Shown: positions 21,646 to 31,524 of the stretch, piece by piece
Layout: every line of letters starts with the position of its first letter
Position numbering within the stretch: position 1 is the stretch's first letter
DNA from: Spirochaetaceae bacterium bin103
Lineage (GTDB): Bacteria; Spirochaetota; Spirochaetia; SZUA-6; Bin103
Assembly (NCBI GenBank): GCA_002238925.1
Contig: MPNH01000004.1
Location: 1 to 64,000 of the forward strand
DNA: 64,000 bases
Reading direction: 5' to 3'
Position numbers and translations under genes: made by a program
The notes under the pieces: generated by a model
The model's input: the letters and a program-made list of their open reading frames with translations, nothing else
Databases searched by the model: none
Told to the model about the DNA's origin: nothing

Positions 21646-22662
21646 TCAGACGGGTGTCTCGGTGATGGTGACCTTGGCGTGCAACTCCTTGGTCGCCGCG
21701 CGGGTAACCGAGCCCGGTGTCGCGGTCAGGCAATTGGCGCTTCCGCACGCCACCGCCAGGCGTGCCGCGACCGCCAGATCGGCATCCTCGACCCGTAGCG
21801 GGGCAAACGCCGCGCCGGTTGCGCAAACGCCGGGCCACCCGAGCAGCGACGCCGCCACGCCAGCCGCAGCGGCGTCGCCGCTGCCGATCGGGTTGACTAC
21901 CGGCACGGCGGGAGCGAACGCCCGCAACAGCCGCTTGCCGTCGCACGCTTCGATTCCCTCGCCGCCGGCGCTCACCATGACCCACTGCACGCCATGCCTC
22001 TCGCACAGGCCGCGGTAGGCGGCGGCGCGGGCCGCTTCGGTATCCACCGCCGTTCCGGCCAGTTCGGCCAGTTCGGCGCGGTTGATCTTGACGATCTCCG
22101 GCGCCGCCGCCAACGCCGCGCGACCGTGGCCGTGGTAGGCATCGAGCAGCGTCGGCACGCCGCGGCGGCGGGCGCGGCGCACCATTTCCGCGTACACCTC
22201 GCGGTCAGCGCCGCCGATCGCGCTGCCGGCAATCACCACGACGTTCGCCTGCTCCAGCAGCCGGTCGTACGCGGCGGAGAAACGCGCCTGCTCGGCTGCA
22301 TCTGCGACGACCGCCGGCTCTACCAGCTCGGTAACCTGCTGCGTTTCGCCAACCGCGCCGGGTGGGGAAGTGCCGGTCTCCAGCAGGGTGACGCAGGTGC
22401 GCGTGTCGGCGGCGGTGTCGATTACCTCGGCGGCAATACCCTCTGCGGCCAGCGCCTGCCGCACGCGCACGCCGTTGGGGCCGCCGAGGTAGGCGAGCAG
22501 CATCGCCGGCACCTCCAGCGCGGCAAGCACGCGCGCCACGTTCACGCCCTTGCCTGCCGCCGTGCGGTGCACCTCCCGCACCCGGTTCACGGCGCCGCGG
22601 GTTACGGCATTGAAGCGGTAGGTGAGTTGCCAGGCGTTATTGTGGCCGCACACCAGGATCAT
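21646..22662 (-). CDS. PfkB-family sugar (phosphate) kinase, 1-phosphofructokinase-like
   Basis: A 338-residue ribokinase-fold kinase. The N-terminal AAGKGVNVARVLAAL is the substrate-binding motif shared by 1-phosphofructokinase and tagatose-6-phosphate kinase; the C-terminal PIGSGDAAAAGVA supplies the anion hole and catalytic Asp (usually G-A-G-D). The absence of a neighbouring fructose PTS leaves the substrate open. It is divergent from nfo, with 60 bp between starts. Confidence 0.85.
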   Translation of the reverse strand: MILVCGHNNAWQLTYRFNAVTRGAVNRVREVHRTAAGKGVNVARVLAALEVPAMLLAYLGGPNGVRVRQALAAEGIAAEVIDTAADTRTCVTLLETGTSPPGAVGETQQVTELVEPAVVADAAEQARFSAAYDRLLEQANVVVIAGSAIGGADREVYAEMVRRARRRGVPTLLDAYHGHGRAALAAAPEIVKINRAELAELAGTAVDTEAARAAAYRGLCERHGVQWVMVSAGGEGIEACDGKRLLRAFAPAVPVVNPIGSGDAAAAGVAASLLGWPGVCATGAAFAPLRVEDADLAVAARLAVACGSANCLTATPGSVTRAATKELHAKVTITETPV

Positions 22663-22722
22663 CTTCTTGTCCTCCCTTGCGCCGCCGGCGCCTGCCTCCC
22701 TACCCTACCGCACACTGCTGCC

Positions 22723-23568
22723 ATGAAACTGCTCGGCGCTCACGTATCCACCGCCGGCGGCGTGCACACCGCCCCGGAGCGGGCGCGCGCCCTCAGCGCC
22801 ACTGCATTTGCGATCTTTACCCGCAACCAGCGGCGCTGGGCCGCCAAGCCGCTCACCGACGACGAGGCCGCCGCCTTCCGGGACCAGTGCGCCGCCTGCG
22901 GCTTCCCGCTGCACCACGTGCTTCCGCACGCCGGCTACCTGATCAACCTCGGCGCCCCCGACAAGGAAATCGTGCGCAAGTCGCAGGCCGGCTTCCGGGA
23001 CGAATTCGAGCGCTGCCGGCGGCTCGGGCTACGCTACCTGAACTTCCACCCGGGCAGCCACCTCGGCAGGATGAGCGACGCGGCGTGCACCGAGCAGATC
23101 ACCACGTTCCTGAATCGTGCGCTGGCCGAGATTCCGGACGTGATCGCCGTCTACGAGAGCACCGCCGGCCAGGGCAGCCACCTCGGCCACACCTTCGCCC
23201 AACTCGCGGCCCTGATCGACGGCGTCGACGACAAGGCGCGCATCGGCGTGTGCCTGGACACCTGCCACCTGCACGCCGCCGGCTACGACCTCACCAGCGC
23301 GGCGTCCTACGAGCGCACCATGCGCGAATTCGAGCGGGTGGTCGGCCTGCGCTACCTGGTCGGTGCGCACCTGAACGACTCCAAGACGCCGCTCGGCAGC
23401 CGCGTCGACCGCCACGAGAGCCTCGGCAAGGGCACCATGGGCTGGGAGCCGTTCCGGCTGCTGATGAACGACCCCCGCTTCGACGGCAAGCCGCTGATTA
23501 CCGAGACCGTCGACCAGGAGCTTTGGGCCGACGAACTTGCCCAACTCAGAGCGCTCGCGGGGGCCTGA
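22723..23568 (+). CDS. nfo: Endonuclease IV (AP endonuclease)
   Basis: A 281-residue TIM-barrel DNA repair enzyme that cuts at abasic sites. The metal-site motifs are intact: GAHVSTAGG at the start, HVLPHAGYLINLG, LNFHPGSHLG, YESTAGQGSHLGHTF, GVCLDTCHLHAAGYD, HLNDSKTPLGSRVDRHE and ITETVDQE near the end. Starts at ATG 22723. A strong hairpin lies 22 bp after the stop. Confidence 0.95.
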   Translation: MKLLGAHVSTAGGVHTAPERARALSATAFAIFTRNQRRWAAKPLTDDEAAAFRDQCAACGFPLHHVLPHAGYLINLGAPDKEIVRKSQAGFRDEFERCRRLGLRYLNFHPGSHLGRMSDAACTEQITTFLNRALAEIPDVIAVYESTAGQGSHLGHTFAQLAALIDGVDDKARIGVCLDTCHLHAAGYDLTSAASYERTMREFERVVGLRYLVGAHLNDSKTPLGSRVDRHESLGKGTMGWEPFRLLMNDPRFDGKPLITETVDQELWADELAQLRALAGA

Positions 23569-23590
23569 CCACGTCGACGTCTACGAACCA

Positions 23591-23619
23591 GGGAGCCTGC
23601 CGCGATTCGGCAGGCTCCC
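23591..23619. terminator. Perfect 12-bp hairpin between convergent genes
   Basis: gggagcctgccg (23591-23602) and its exact complement (23608-23619) enclose a 5-base loop. It sits between the stop of nfo and the stop of the RTX lipoprotein gene, which point toward each other. No long T-run follows on either side, so it may be a bidirectional or factor-assisted terminator. Confidence 0.7.
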
Positions 23620-23635
23620 TGCTACCGGTAGACTA

Positions 23636-25456
<1,821 letters not shown>

Positions 25457-25536
25457 TTCTGAACGTGTGTTCCAAATGATCCGGCAACTGGACCTCCAAA
25501 GCGCGTATGGACTCATCATGCCTATCCTCTTCTTAT

Positions 25537-26787
25537 CTACCGCGACCCGATACCGACCGGAGTCCTTGCAACTCCGACCGGTCCGCGGCGGGTGTCGTCG
25601 CCAACGTACAACATGACCGAACCTTCGTTCAAGACCGATTGGGTCCGGCCAGGAAGCGCGAATGACTCGGCGTGGGTGTAGTCCACGTCGTAACCCAGGT
25701 CGGCCAGCGCCGCGAGGGTCACCCTGCTCAGCGGCTGCTCGCTGGAGCTGGCAGATAGTCTCGGCGTCATCAGTTCCGTGGCGAACACCGCCTCGCGCCA
25801 GTGGCTGTCCACGCTGCTTGAGCCGTACACCTGGACGTCGTTCTCGACCGGCACCTTGCCGCCAGCATGGGAGGCCCCGCCGACGTCGTCGAATGCGGTG
25901 ACCGCTTGCTGTCCGGTGAAGTGGGTATCGGGCAGAGCCATCGGCATCGGCATCGCGCCGGAATTGCGGTGCCCAGCCGCATTCTCAAGCAGGTCGCCCC
26001 ACCGCCCGATGGTGCCGAATCCCAGCGCGTGCGCCAGTTCGTGAACGACCAGCTTGCGGAGTACTGCGTCCCCGAAACTCAATCCGTCGGCGAACAGCGT
26101 CACCTCGCTGATCAGCGGCAGTCCAGCCTCACGCTGCCAGCACACGCCGGACACGGCCAGCCCCCGGTCGCGTTCCTCCGGCTTCAGGCGGAGGTAAACC
26201 CGCAGGTCGTCAATGTGCTCGCCGAACGGCGACGGATCCTGTTCCTCGCACTTCCAGGACGAAGACAGCACCGGCGTGTCCGGCAAGCCGCGGATGATGG
26301 CATCCTGCCAAACCTGCGCGGCCTCCCCGATGATCTTGCGCTGCTGCGCCGTCGGTTCCGCTCCGACAAATACCAGCTCGATGGTGAACGGTTCCGACTC
26401 GGTTCGTTCGATCAACCAGACGGCGAGGTCGTATCGGGCGGAGGATGCTCCCGACACCCGCACGTAGACATCCACCGGCCTGCCTGGTCCGGGATCGACA
26501 GTGAGCGCGGCGTGGAACGTGCCGCCTGGTGAAGAGTGCGACGCGGATTCGATGCTCACGTCGACGTCCCGGGACCGGGAAGCGGCGTATACCGTGCCGG
26601 GCGACCTCACCACGAGCGTGAAGGAGTCGACGTCGGCGGCGGTCTCGAGATGGCCGGAGACGCGCGTCACGGGCGCGGGCGAAATGGGGGTTGCGGTTGT
26701 TCGCGTGTCGCCGTGGTCGTCGTCCGTCTGCACCACCTGGCAGCCGGCCATGGCCAGCGCCAGGACAACAAGGAAGAAGCTGTTCAA
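25537..26787 (-). CDS. Leishmanolysin-like zinc metalloprotease lipoprotein
   Basis: About 416 residues if translation begins at TTG 26787, which gives a clean lipoprotein signal (NSFFLVVLALAMAGC). The HExxH site is VVHELAHALGF, with the Gly after the second His as in metzincins. The pattern TIELVFVG...WQDAIIRGLPD upstream and LMTPRL...SRVTLAALADLGYDVDY downstream matches peptidase M8-like bacterial proteins. A region after the signal resembles a pre-peptidase beta domain (SGHLETAADVDSFTL). No ATG lies near the start, so the start is uncertain. It precedes the RTX lipoprotein gene; both products should be surface or periplasmic. Confidence 0.8.
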   Translation of the reverse strand: MNSFFLVVLALAMAGCQVVQTDDDHGDTRTTATPISPAPVTRVSGHLETAADVDSFTLVVRSPGTVYAASRSRDVDVSIESASHSSPGGTFHAALTVDPGPGRPVDVYVRVSGASSARYDLAVWLIERTESEPFTIELVFVGAEPTAQQRKIIGEAAQVWQDAIIRGLPDTPVLSSSWKCEEQDPSPFGEHIDDLRVYLRLKPEERDRGLAVSGVCWQREAGLPLISEVTLFADGLSFGDAVLRKLVVHELAHALGFGTIGRWGDLLENAAGHRNSGAMPMPMALPDTHFTGQQAVTAFDDVGGASHAGGKVPVENDVQVYGSSSVDSHWREAVFATELMTPRLSASSSEQPLSRVTLAALADLGYDVDYTHAESFALPGRTQSVLNEGSVMLYVGDDTRRGPVGVARTPVGIGSR

Positions 26788-26942
26788 CCGCCGCCGTCCG
26801 AAGCGATCAGTTCGGTCCCACGCCGGCGGCCGGTCGACCCAGGCGCGGGTGCACGCAGCGCTGGTTGCAGCGAGGCGAACCGTGCTCAGAAGGACAGGCC
26901 CAGTGCTTCGGTGACGAAGCGCATGAACGGAGTGGTGTGCGA

Positions 26943-27560
26943 TCAGCGTTCCTCCAACCGGGCCGGGAAGTCGGCGGCGCATGCCTCGCGCGGGCCGAAC
27001 GCGGCGGTCAGCGTGAAGTCCTTGCGCTTGAGGTCGTCGATCAGTGGGTGGTCGGCGGCATAGCCGCGCGGCGGGCGCTTCAGCGAGTTGCCGCTCGCGG
27101 TGAACCCACCGGCGGCGGCGGCGGCGCGGGCGGCCAGCCAACCGGACTGGTCGCGGTCGATGGCGGCACGCACCTGCTGGGCCCCGGCGGTGGCCGGCAT
27201 CCATATGCCGCACGCCACGAAGCACGCCGCCGGTTCCAGGTGCAGGTAGTAGCCGGGCGCGTGCACGTCCTTGGCGCGCTCATGGCGGAAGTGGATGCCG
27301 GCGGCGGTCTTGTACGGCGACTTGTCCTTGGCGAAGCGCACGTCGCGGTAGATACGGAACATCGAGCCGCCCACCGGGCGCGGGTCGGCCACGAAGTGGG
27401 GACTGAGGCGCTGCAGGCGCTCGTCGAAGCCGCCGATGAAAGCCAGCAGCGGGCTCTTCACCTGCTCCTCGTAGCGGCTCTTGTTGGCCTGGAACCAGGT
27501 GCGGTCGTTGTTGTCCTTCAGCTCTTCCAGGAAGCCGAACAGTTCCGGCGGCAACGCCAT
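26943..27560 (-). CDS. DUF2461 family protein
   Basis: A 205-residue protein from ATG 27560. It shows the DUF2461 hallmarks FGFLEELKDNNDRTWFQANK, FRIYRDVRFAKDKSPYKTAA, GYYLHLEPAACFVACGIW and HPLIDDLKRKDF. Function of the family is unknown; it is widespread. Gap of 8 bp to the VOC gene upstream suggests an operon with it. Confidence 0.9.
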   Translation of the reverse strand: MALPPELFGFLEELKDNNDRTWFQANKSRYEEQVKSPLLAFIGGFDERLQRLSPHFVADPRPVGGSMFRIYRDVRFAKDKSPYKTAAGIHFRHERAKDVHAPGYYLHLEPAACFVACGIWMPATAGAQQVRAAIDRDQSGWLAARAAAAAGGFTASGNSLKRPPRGYAADHPLIDDLKRKDFTLTAAFGPREACAADFPARLEER

Positions 27561-27568
27561 TGTTGCCA

Positions 27569-27961
27569 CTACTCGTCCAGCAAAGGCTTGGCGCGGGCCA
27601 CGATCTGAAACGCCAGCCCCCACGGATCGCGCATGAACTGCAGCACGTCGCCGTCGTCGTTGTGCACCGGCTCGCCATCGAGGGTGGCGCCGGCGGCGAG
27701 CAGGCGGTCGCGGTCGGTGTCCAGGGCATCGGTCAGGAACGCCAGGTGCAGTTGCACGCGATCGCGATCGCGCCAGGCCGGCGGCGCCGGATCCTCCCAA
27801 GTGTACAGTTCCAGCATGCTGCGGCCCGCCGAGTCGGTCACGAACGTGGCGTACGGCGGCTTGGCGCTGCTGCTCGCCACCTTCATGCCGAGGTGCTCGA
27901 CATACCAGGCGGACATGGCATGAACATCCGGAACGTTCAGTGCAATATGCTCCATTCTCAT
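27569..27961 (-). CDS. VOC (glyoxalase/bleomycin resistance) family protein
   Basis: About 130 residues from ATG 27961 (ATG 27955 two codons later is equally possible). It has a single VOC fold: MEHIALNVPDVHAMSAWYVE, then SMLELYTW, HLAFLTDALDTDRDRLLAAG and FMRDPWGLAFQIV. His near the start and Glu at ELYTW are likely metal ligands. Substrate unknown. It is divergent from the Phd/PIN TA genes. Confidence 0.85.
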   Translation of the reverse strand: MRMEHIALNVPDVHAMSAWYVEHLGMKVASSSAKPPYATFVTDSAGRSMLELYTWEDPAPPAWRDRDRVQLHLAFLTDALDTDRDRLLAAGATLDGEPVHNDDGDVLQFMRDPWGLAFQIVARAKPLLDE

Positions 27962-28022
27962 GCCGCCCAAGCTACCCCGCATGCCACCCGCGGCGCCAGA
28001 CCGCTTCCGCGTGCCAAGCCAC

Positions 28023-28062
28023 TTGACAGGCGCTCGTTTTCGTCCATGGTATGCGTCCATGG
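28023..28062 (+). promoter_or_regulatory. Candidate promoter/operator of the Phd-PIN operon
   Basis: TTGACA at 28023-28028 is a perfect -35 hexamer. The 9-base direct repeat cgtccatgg occurs at 28041-28049 and 28054-28062, the second copy overlapping the antitoxin start codon. No good -10 is seen at standard spacing. Such repeats near the start are common binding sites for Phd-type autorepressors; binding here is inferred. Confidence 0.4.
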
Positions 28063-28331
28063 ACGTACCAAGGGAGACGATCGCCGCCGGAGAATTCAAG
28101 CAAAAGTGCTTGGCGCTCATCGATCAGGTCGCCGCCACCGGCGCCCCGATCATCATCAGCAAGTACGGAAAACCGGTCGCCCGGCTGATGCCGCTGGAAA
28201 CTCCCGAACAAGCCGAGAACCGGATCCTCGCGGCGCTCCGATTCGGACATGGGGGCATGCTCGTCGATGAGGCAACATTCCTGGCTCCCTCCTCGGAGAT
28301 CGCCGGCTGGCCCTCGGACGCGGCTACGTGA
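28059..28331 (+). CDS. Phd/YefM-type antitoxin
   Basis: A 90-residue protein from ATG 28059. The N-terminal AAGEFKQKCLALIDQVAATGAPIIISKYGKPVARLMPL is the classic Phd DNA-binding/dimer fold, followed by a variable tail that would wrap the toxin. Its TGA overlaps the GTG of the PIN gene. Expected to repress its own operon and neutralise the toxin. Confidence 0.9.
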   Translation: MDVPRETIAAGEFKQKCLALIDQVAATGAPIIISKYGKPVARLMPLETPEQAENRILAALRFGHGGMLVDEATFLAPSSEIAGWPSDAAT

Positions 28332-28714
28332 TTACCCTCGACACGCACGCCGCCGTTTGGTGGACGCTATCGCCGGAGCACCTCAGCACGCCGGCGGCGG
28401 AGGCCATTCACCGCGCGGACCGGATCCTGATCCCGGCGATCGTGTTTTGGGAGGTGTCGCTGCTGGTGCGCAAGGAGCGAATGCGATTGAACGACGACCA
28501 GCCAGTCGGCACTTGGGCGCGGCAGGTTCTTGCAATCCCTCGGGTGGAGGAAGTTCCGCTTACTGTCCGTGTCGCCCTCGCCGCCGATGCGGCCGACATG
28601 CATCCCGACCCGGCAGACCGGTTCATCGCCACCACCGCACACCAGCTCGATGCCCCCCTGGTGACCAAGGACCGCCTGCTGCGCGACCTCCCGTGGTTGG
28701 CGACGACTTGGTAA
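28328..28714 (+). CDS. PIN-domain toxin (VapC-like)
   Basis: A 128-residue PIN RNase starting at GTG 28328, coupled to the antitoxin. Acidic residues are in place: Asp5 (TLDTHAAVWW), Glu42 (IVFWEVSLL), and DPADRFIATTA and VTKDRLL further on. These toxins typically cut tRNA or rRNA. The stop is one base before a 52-bp direct repeat. Confidence 0.92.
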   Translation: MITLDTHAAVWWTLSPEHLSTPAAEAIHRADRILIPAIVFWEVSLLVRKERMRLNDDQPVGTWARQVLAIPRVEEVPLTVRVALAADAADMHPDPADRFIATTAHQLDAPLVTKDRLLRDLPWLATTW

Positions 28715-28715
28715 G

Positions 28716-28767
28716 CGGTCAGAGGGTGTGGGATTCGAGCCAGCCCAAGGTGGCTTCGATGCCGAAG
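28716..28767. repeat. 52-bp direct repeat, left copy
   Basis: Bases 28716-28767 are identical to 29932-29983. The right copy contains the stop and last codons of the racemase/dehydratase gene; this left copy is a detached duplicate of that gene end. It begins immediately after the PIN toxin gene. Confidence 0.97.
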
Positions 28768-28821
28768 ACGTTACATCCGAGGAGTCAGCCTTCACGGACA
28801 CCGGGTGTACCCAAATCGATT

Positions 28822-28870
28822 GCTTGTTTCACAAGCTGGGTTGGCGATCCGACCGAATTGCCGCTATTCT
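28822..28870 (+). promoter_or_regulatory. Candidate sigma-70 promoter with upstream inverted repeat
   Basis: TTGGCG (28841-28846) and TATTCT (28865-28870) are spaced by 18 bases, about 50 bp before the start of the 105-residue gene. Just upstream, gcttgt and acaagc form a 6-bp inverted repeat around ttc (28822-28836), a possible operator. Confidence 0.45.
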
Positions 28871-28923
28871 AGGGTCGAGTTTGGGCAGCTACACCCGCAC
28901 CACCACTGGCAGGAGGACCCTCA

Positions 28924-29241
28924 ATGCGTATCTGGCTATCTTTCGACCTCGGCGTCTCCGGCGACTACGAGGGTATGTACCAATGGCTTGACGACAAGGA
29001 TGCGCAAGAGTGTGGTGCGACCGTCGCGAGTTTCCTCTGTTCCGAGGAACACGATCTCCTACCGTCACTGAGGTCTGAGATTGAAGAGGCAGTGACTCTT
29101 AACAAACGGTCCAGGGTTTACGTAGTGTATAAGGACGACGAAGGGAAAGGCAAGGGGCGTTTCTTGATCGGTGGACGCAAGCGTGCTCCTTGGGACGGAT
29201 ATGGAACACACGAGGAACCGGACGATGACGAGGATCTCTAG
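28924..29241 (+). CDS. Hypothetical 105-residue protein, likely partner of the PIN protein
   Basis: ATG 28924 follows GGAGGA at good spacing. The product is acidic, especially at the C-terminus (EEPDDDEDL), with a compact middle: SRVYVVYKDDEGKGKGRFLIGGRKRAPW. No family recognised. Its stop abuts the ATG of the PIN gene, the usual antitoxin-first arrangement, so it may be an unusual antitoxin or immunity partner. Base composition is clearly lower in GC than the surrounding genes. Confidence 0.7.
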   Translation: MRIWLSFDLGVSGDYEGMYQWLDDKDAQECGATVASFLCSEEHDLLPSLRSEIEEAVTLNKRSRVYVVYKDDEGKGKGRFLIGGRKRAPWDGYGTHEEPDDDEDL

Positions 29242-29661
29242 ATGCAACGCCTACTCGTCGACTCCGGATTCTTCTTCGCGCTCTTCAACGCGCGAGATCG
29301 AAATCATGTCGATGCCAACGAAAAGCAGGAATGGTTGGAGATCTTTTCCGTCACGATTCCTTGGCCCATTCTCTATGAGACAATCAACACTCGACATACT
29401 CGTAGACCTCACTGGATAGCAAGATTGGAGAGCATAGTTCGCTCTCCCGACACCGAGCTTATCGACGACATTCCTTATCGTCTTGATGCATTCGACGACG
29501 TCATTGAGCGAGGCAAGACCCAGCGTAACGCCATGAGCCTCACAGACGCCGTACTGCACTCAATCCTGGCTGATCCGAAGATCAGAGTGGACGCGATGTT
29601 GACGTACAATCACCGCGACTTCTACGCAATTTGTAGTTCCAAGGGCGTGGAGTTGCTGTAG
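29242..29661 (+). CDS. PIN-like domain protein
   Basis: A 139-residue protein starting directly at the stop of the preceding gene. Candidate acidic residues: Asp7 (LLVDSGFFFALF), Glu46 (WPILYETINT), Asp in SLTDAVLHSI and a late NHRDF. This is a diverged PIN layout, distant from the VapC-like copies elsewhere in the window. Low GC relative to neighbours points to recent acquisition. Confidence 0.75.
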   Translation: MQRLLVDSGFFFALFNARDRNHVDANEKQEWLEIFSVTIPWPILYETINTRHTRRPHWIARLESIVRSPDTELIDDIPYRLDAFDDVIERGKTQRNAMSLTDAVLHSILADPKIRVDAMLTYNHRDFYAICSSKGVELL

Positions 29662-29712
29662 GCCATCCTCATAGGAGTTCTCAAAGCTTGCCACGATGGC
29701 GAGGACGGAACA

Positions 29713-29928
29713 GTGCGAATGATGAGTAGCCCATCATCTACAGGAAACGACAAGTTCCGTACTCGCAAACACGAACTATCCATTGCCGTCGCCCGGAATT
29801 CGCAAAAGATCGAAGGGCCTTACCAGGGTGTCCTCACATGGGCGCGGGGGATAGGCTCCCACGCCGTCTTTTTTCGCCGGATCGATCGGGCCGTCCTCGA
29901 ACAGAAACTTGCGGGCGAGAATGGGTAG
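29713..29928 (+). other. Possible small open frame, 71 residues, weakly supported
   Basis: A GTG-initiated frame contains RKHELSIAVARNSQKIEG, reminiscent of short antitoxin-like helices (ARNSQxIEG). There is no strong ribosome site and no stop-coupled neighbour. It lies between the PIN-like gene and the right 52-bp repeat. It may be a real small gene or a decayed remnant. Confidence 0.25.
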
Positions 29929-29931
29929 CCC

Positions 29932-29983
29932 CGGTCAGAGGGTGTGGGATTCGAGCCAGCCCAAGGTGGCTTCGATGCCGAAG
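29932..29983. repeat. 52-bp direct repeat, right copy
   Basis: Identical to 28716-28767. It spans the stop codon (29935-29937 on the minus strand) and the last 15-16 codons of the enolase-superfamily gene, so the intact gene uses this copy. The 1164 bp between the copies holds the low-GC two-gene unit. Confidence 0.97.
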
Positions 29984-31143
29984 CCGGGGGCGTCGCTGGG
30001 AACCAGGTGGCCGTCGCGGATCACCGGGGTGCCGGGTACGTAGACCATCTCCTGCAGCGGCACGCCGGGCGGGGAGACGCCCTCGGAGCGCTCGCCCCAC
30101 TGCACGGCGGGCATGGCGAAGGAGAGGTGCTGGCCGAACGGGGTGTTCATGCCGGCGTGGGCGATCACGGTGAGGCCGGCGGCGTCGGCCAGGTGGCAGA
30201 TGCGCACCGCGTTGCTGAGGCCGCCGCACCACTGCAGGTCGGGCTGCAGGATGTCGACCAGGCGGCGCTGCACGGCGCTCGCGAAGCTGCCGATGCCGTA
30301 CCAGTGCTCGCCCGAGGCCAGCGTGATGCCGGGCAGCCGGCTACGCACCGCCGCGTAGCCCTCCAGGTCGTCCGCCGGCAGGAAGTCTTCCAGCCACTTG
30401 ATGCGGTAGGGACGCAGCAGCTCGCCGAGCCGTACCGCGTACTCGACGTTCGGGTTGAGCCAGGCGTCCACCGCCAACTCGACGTCGTCGCCGACCAGTT
30501 CGCGGGCGCGCGCCACGCGATCTTCGGTCTCGCGCAGGCCGGGCAGGTTCTGCTCCGGGCCGGTGGTCAGGAAGATCTTCACCGCGCGGAAGCCCAGCTC
30601 CAGGAACCACTCCAGGCTGTGCTCCATGCCGTAGGAGAGGTCGGTGTTGCTGGCGTAGCAGAAGATGCGCTCCTTCTGCGGGCCGCCGAGCAGCTCGTAC
30701 ACCGGGCGGCGCAGCAGCTTGCCCTTCAGATCCCACAGCGCCAGGTCGACGGCGCTCATCGCGTAGCTGGCCAGGCCGGAGGCGCCGTAGGGGGCGGTGG
30801 CGCGGTGCATCAGGTCCCACGCCTTCTCGGTGGCGGTGACCGGCTGGCCGGCGAGCAGCGGGCCGAAGTGGTCGTTGATCACCGCCGCCACCGGGGCGCC
30901 GTGCAGGGTGAGGCCGAGCCCCCAGGTGCCGTCCTCCGCCGTGGCCACGCACGCCACCCGCGGCCAGCCGGTTCCCGTGTGCGGCAGGCCGGGATAGCGG
31001 TCCACCGGATGCCGGAAGCGGCGCGGCGCTGCGACCCCGGCAGCGTTTCCCGTGGTGCCCACCGCGGAGGCTGGTACACGCGGCGGGGTGGTGGGTCGCG
31101 GCGCCAGGTCGACGCAGGCGGCATGAATCTTCTTGATGCGCAC
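29935..31143 (-). CDS. Enolase-superfamily dehydratase (L-rhamnonate dehydratase-like)
   Basis: A 402-residue mandelate racemase/muconate lactonizing family member. SYAMSAVDLALWDLKGKLL is the family signature. Metal ligands are likely Asp in AVDAWLN, Glu in WLEDFLPADD and Glu in ASGEHWYG; the catalytic His is in AHAGMNTPFGQH. VKIFLTTGPEQ and the WLEDFLPADDLEGY segment resemble L-rhamnonate dehydratases, which remove water from sugar acids. Substrate is an inference. Its 3' end is duplicated at 28.7 kb. Confidence 0.88.
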   Translation of the reverse strand: MRIKKIHAACVDLAPRPTTPPRVPASAVGTTGNAAGVAAPRRFRHPVDRYPGLPHTGTGWPRVACVATAEDGTWGLGLTLHGAPVAAVINDHFGPLLAGQPVTATEKAWDLMHRATAPYGASGLASYAMSAVDLALWDLKGKLLRRPVYELLGGPQKERIFCYASNTDLSYGMEHSLEWFLELGFRAVKIFLTTGPEQNLPGLRETEDRVARARELVGDDVELAVDAWLNPNVEYAVRLGELLRPYRIKWLEDFLPADDLEGYAAVRSRLPGITLASGEHWYGIGSFASAVQRRLVDILQPDLQWCGGLSNAVRICHLADAAGLTVIAHAGMNTPFGQHLSFAMPAVQWGERSEGVSPPGVPLQEMVYVPGTPVIRDGHLVPSDAPGFGIEATLGWLESHTL

Positions 31144-31231
31144 GGGGTTGCCTCCTTGGAGCGACGGTCCGCGACAGCGCGACGGGTTACGAGCGGCTTG
31201 CCGGGCACCTCACCGCGGTTAGAATGTCGGT

Positions 31232-31474
31232 ATGACCCCTCGTGCGCAACAGCTTCTCCGCGAAGCCCTGACGCTGCCTGCCGAAGAACGCGCCGATGTG
31301 GCTACCGAATTGCTCGCCAGCGTGGACGAGACCGAAGGCGCCATGCAGGCTGTCGAGACAGGTTGGGCCGCTGAAATCGAGCGGCGGGCTCGGCGGGTTC
31401 TCGCCGACCAAACAGCCGGAACTCCCTGGGAAGATGTGAGACGGCGAGCCGAAGACGAGTTGCGCCGGCGGTGA
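31232..31474 (+). CDS. Addiction-module antitoxin component (PF09720-like), orphan
   Basis: An 80-residue protein: LLREALTLPAEERADVATEL, SVDE, VETGWAAEIERRARR and TPWEDVRRRAEDEL follow the family consensus closely. Such antitoxins are normally followed by a RelE/ParE-type toxin. Here the next 50 bp lead straight into the convergent DUF4340 gene, and no toxin frame is present. It may act in trans or be a leftover. Confidence 0.85.
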   Translation: MTPRAQQLLREALTLPAEERADVATELLASVDETEGAMQAVETGWAAEIERRARRVLADQTAGTPWEDVRRRAEDELRRR

Positions 31475-31524
31475 CCTGAGCGGTGATCCCCGGACCGGCG
31501 GGCCGGAAGCCCTTCCGCGGTGCG

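Noticed and set aside
28716..28767. Second racemase gene at 28.7 kb
   Set aside because: Only 52 bp of the 3' end is present; there is no coding region attached.
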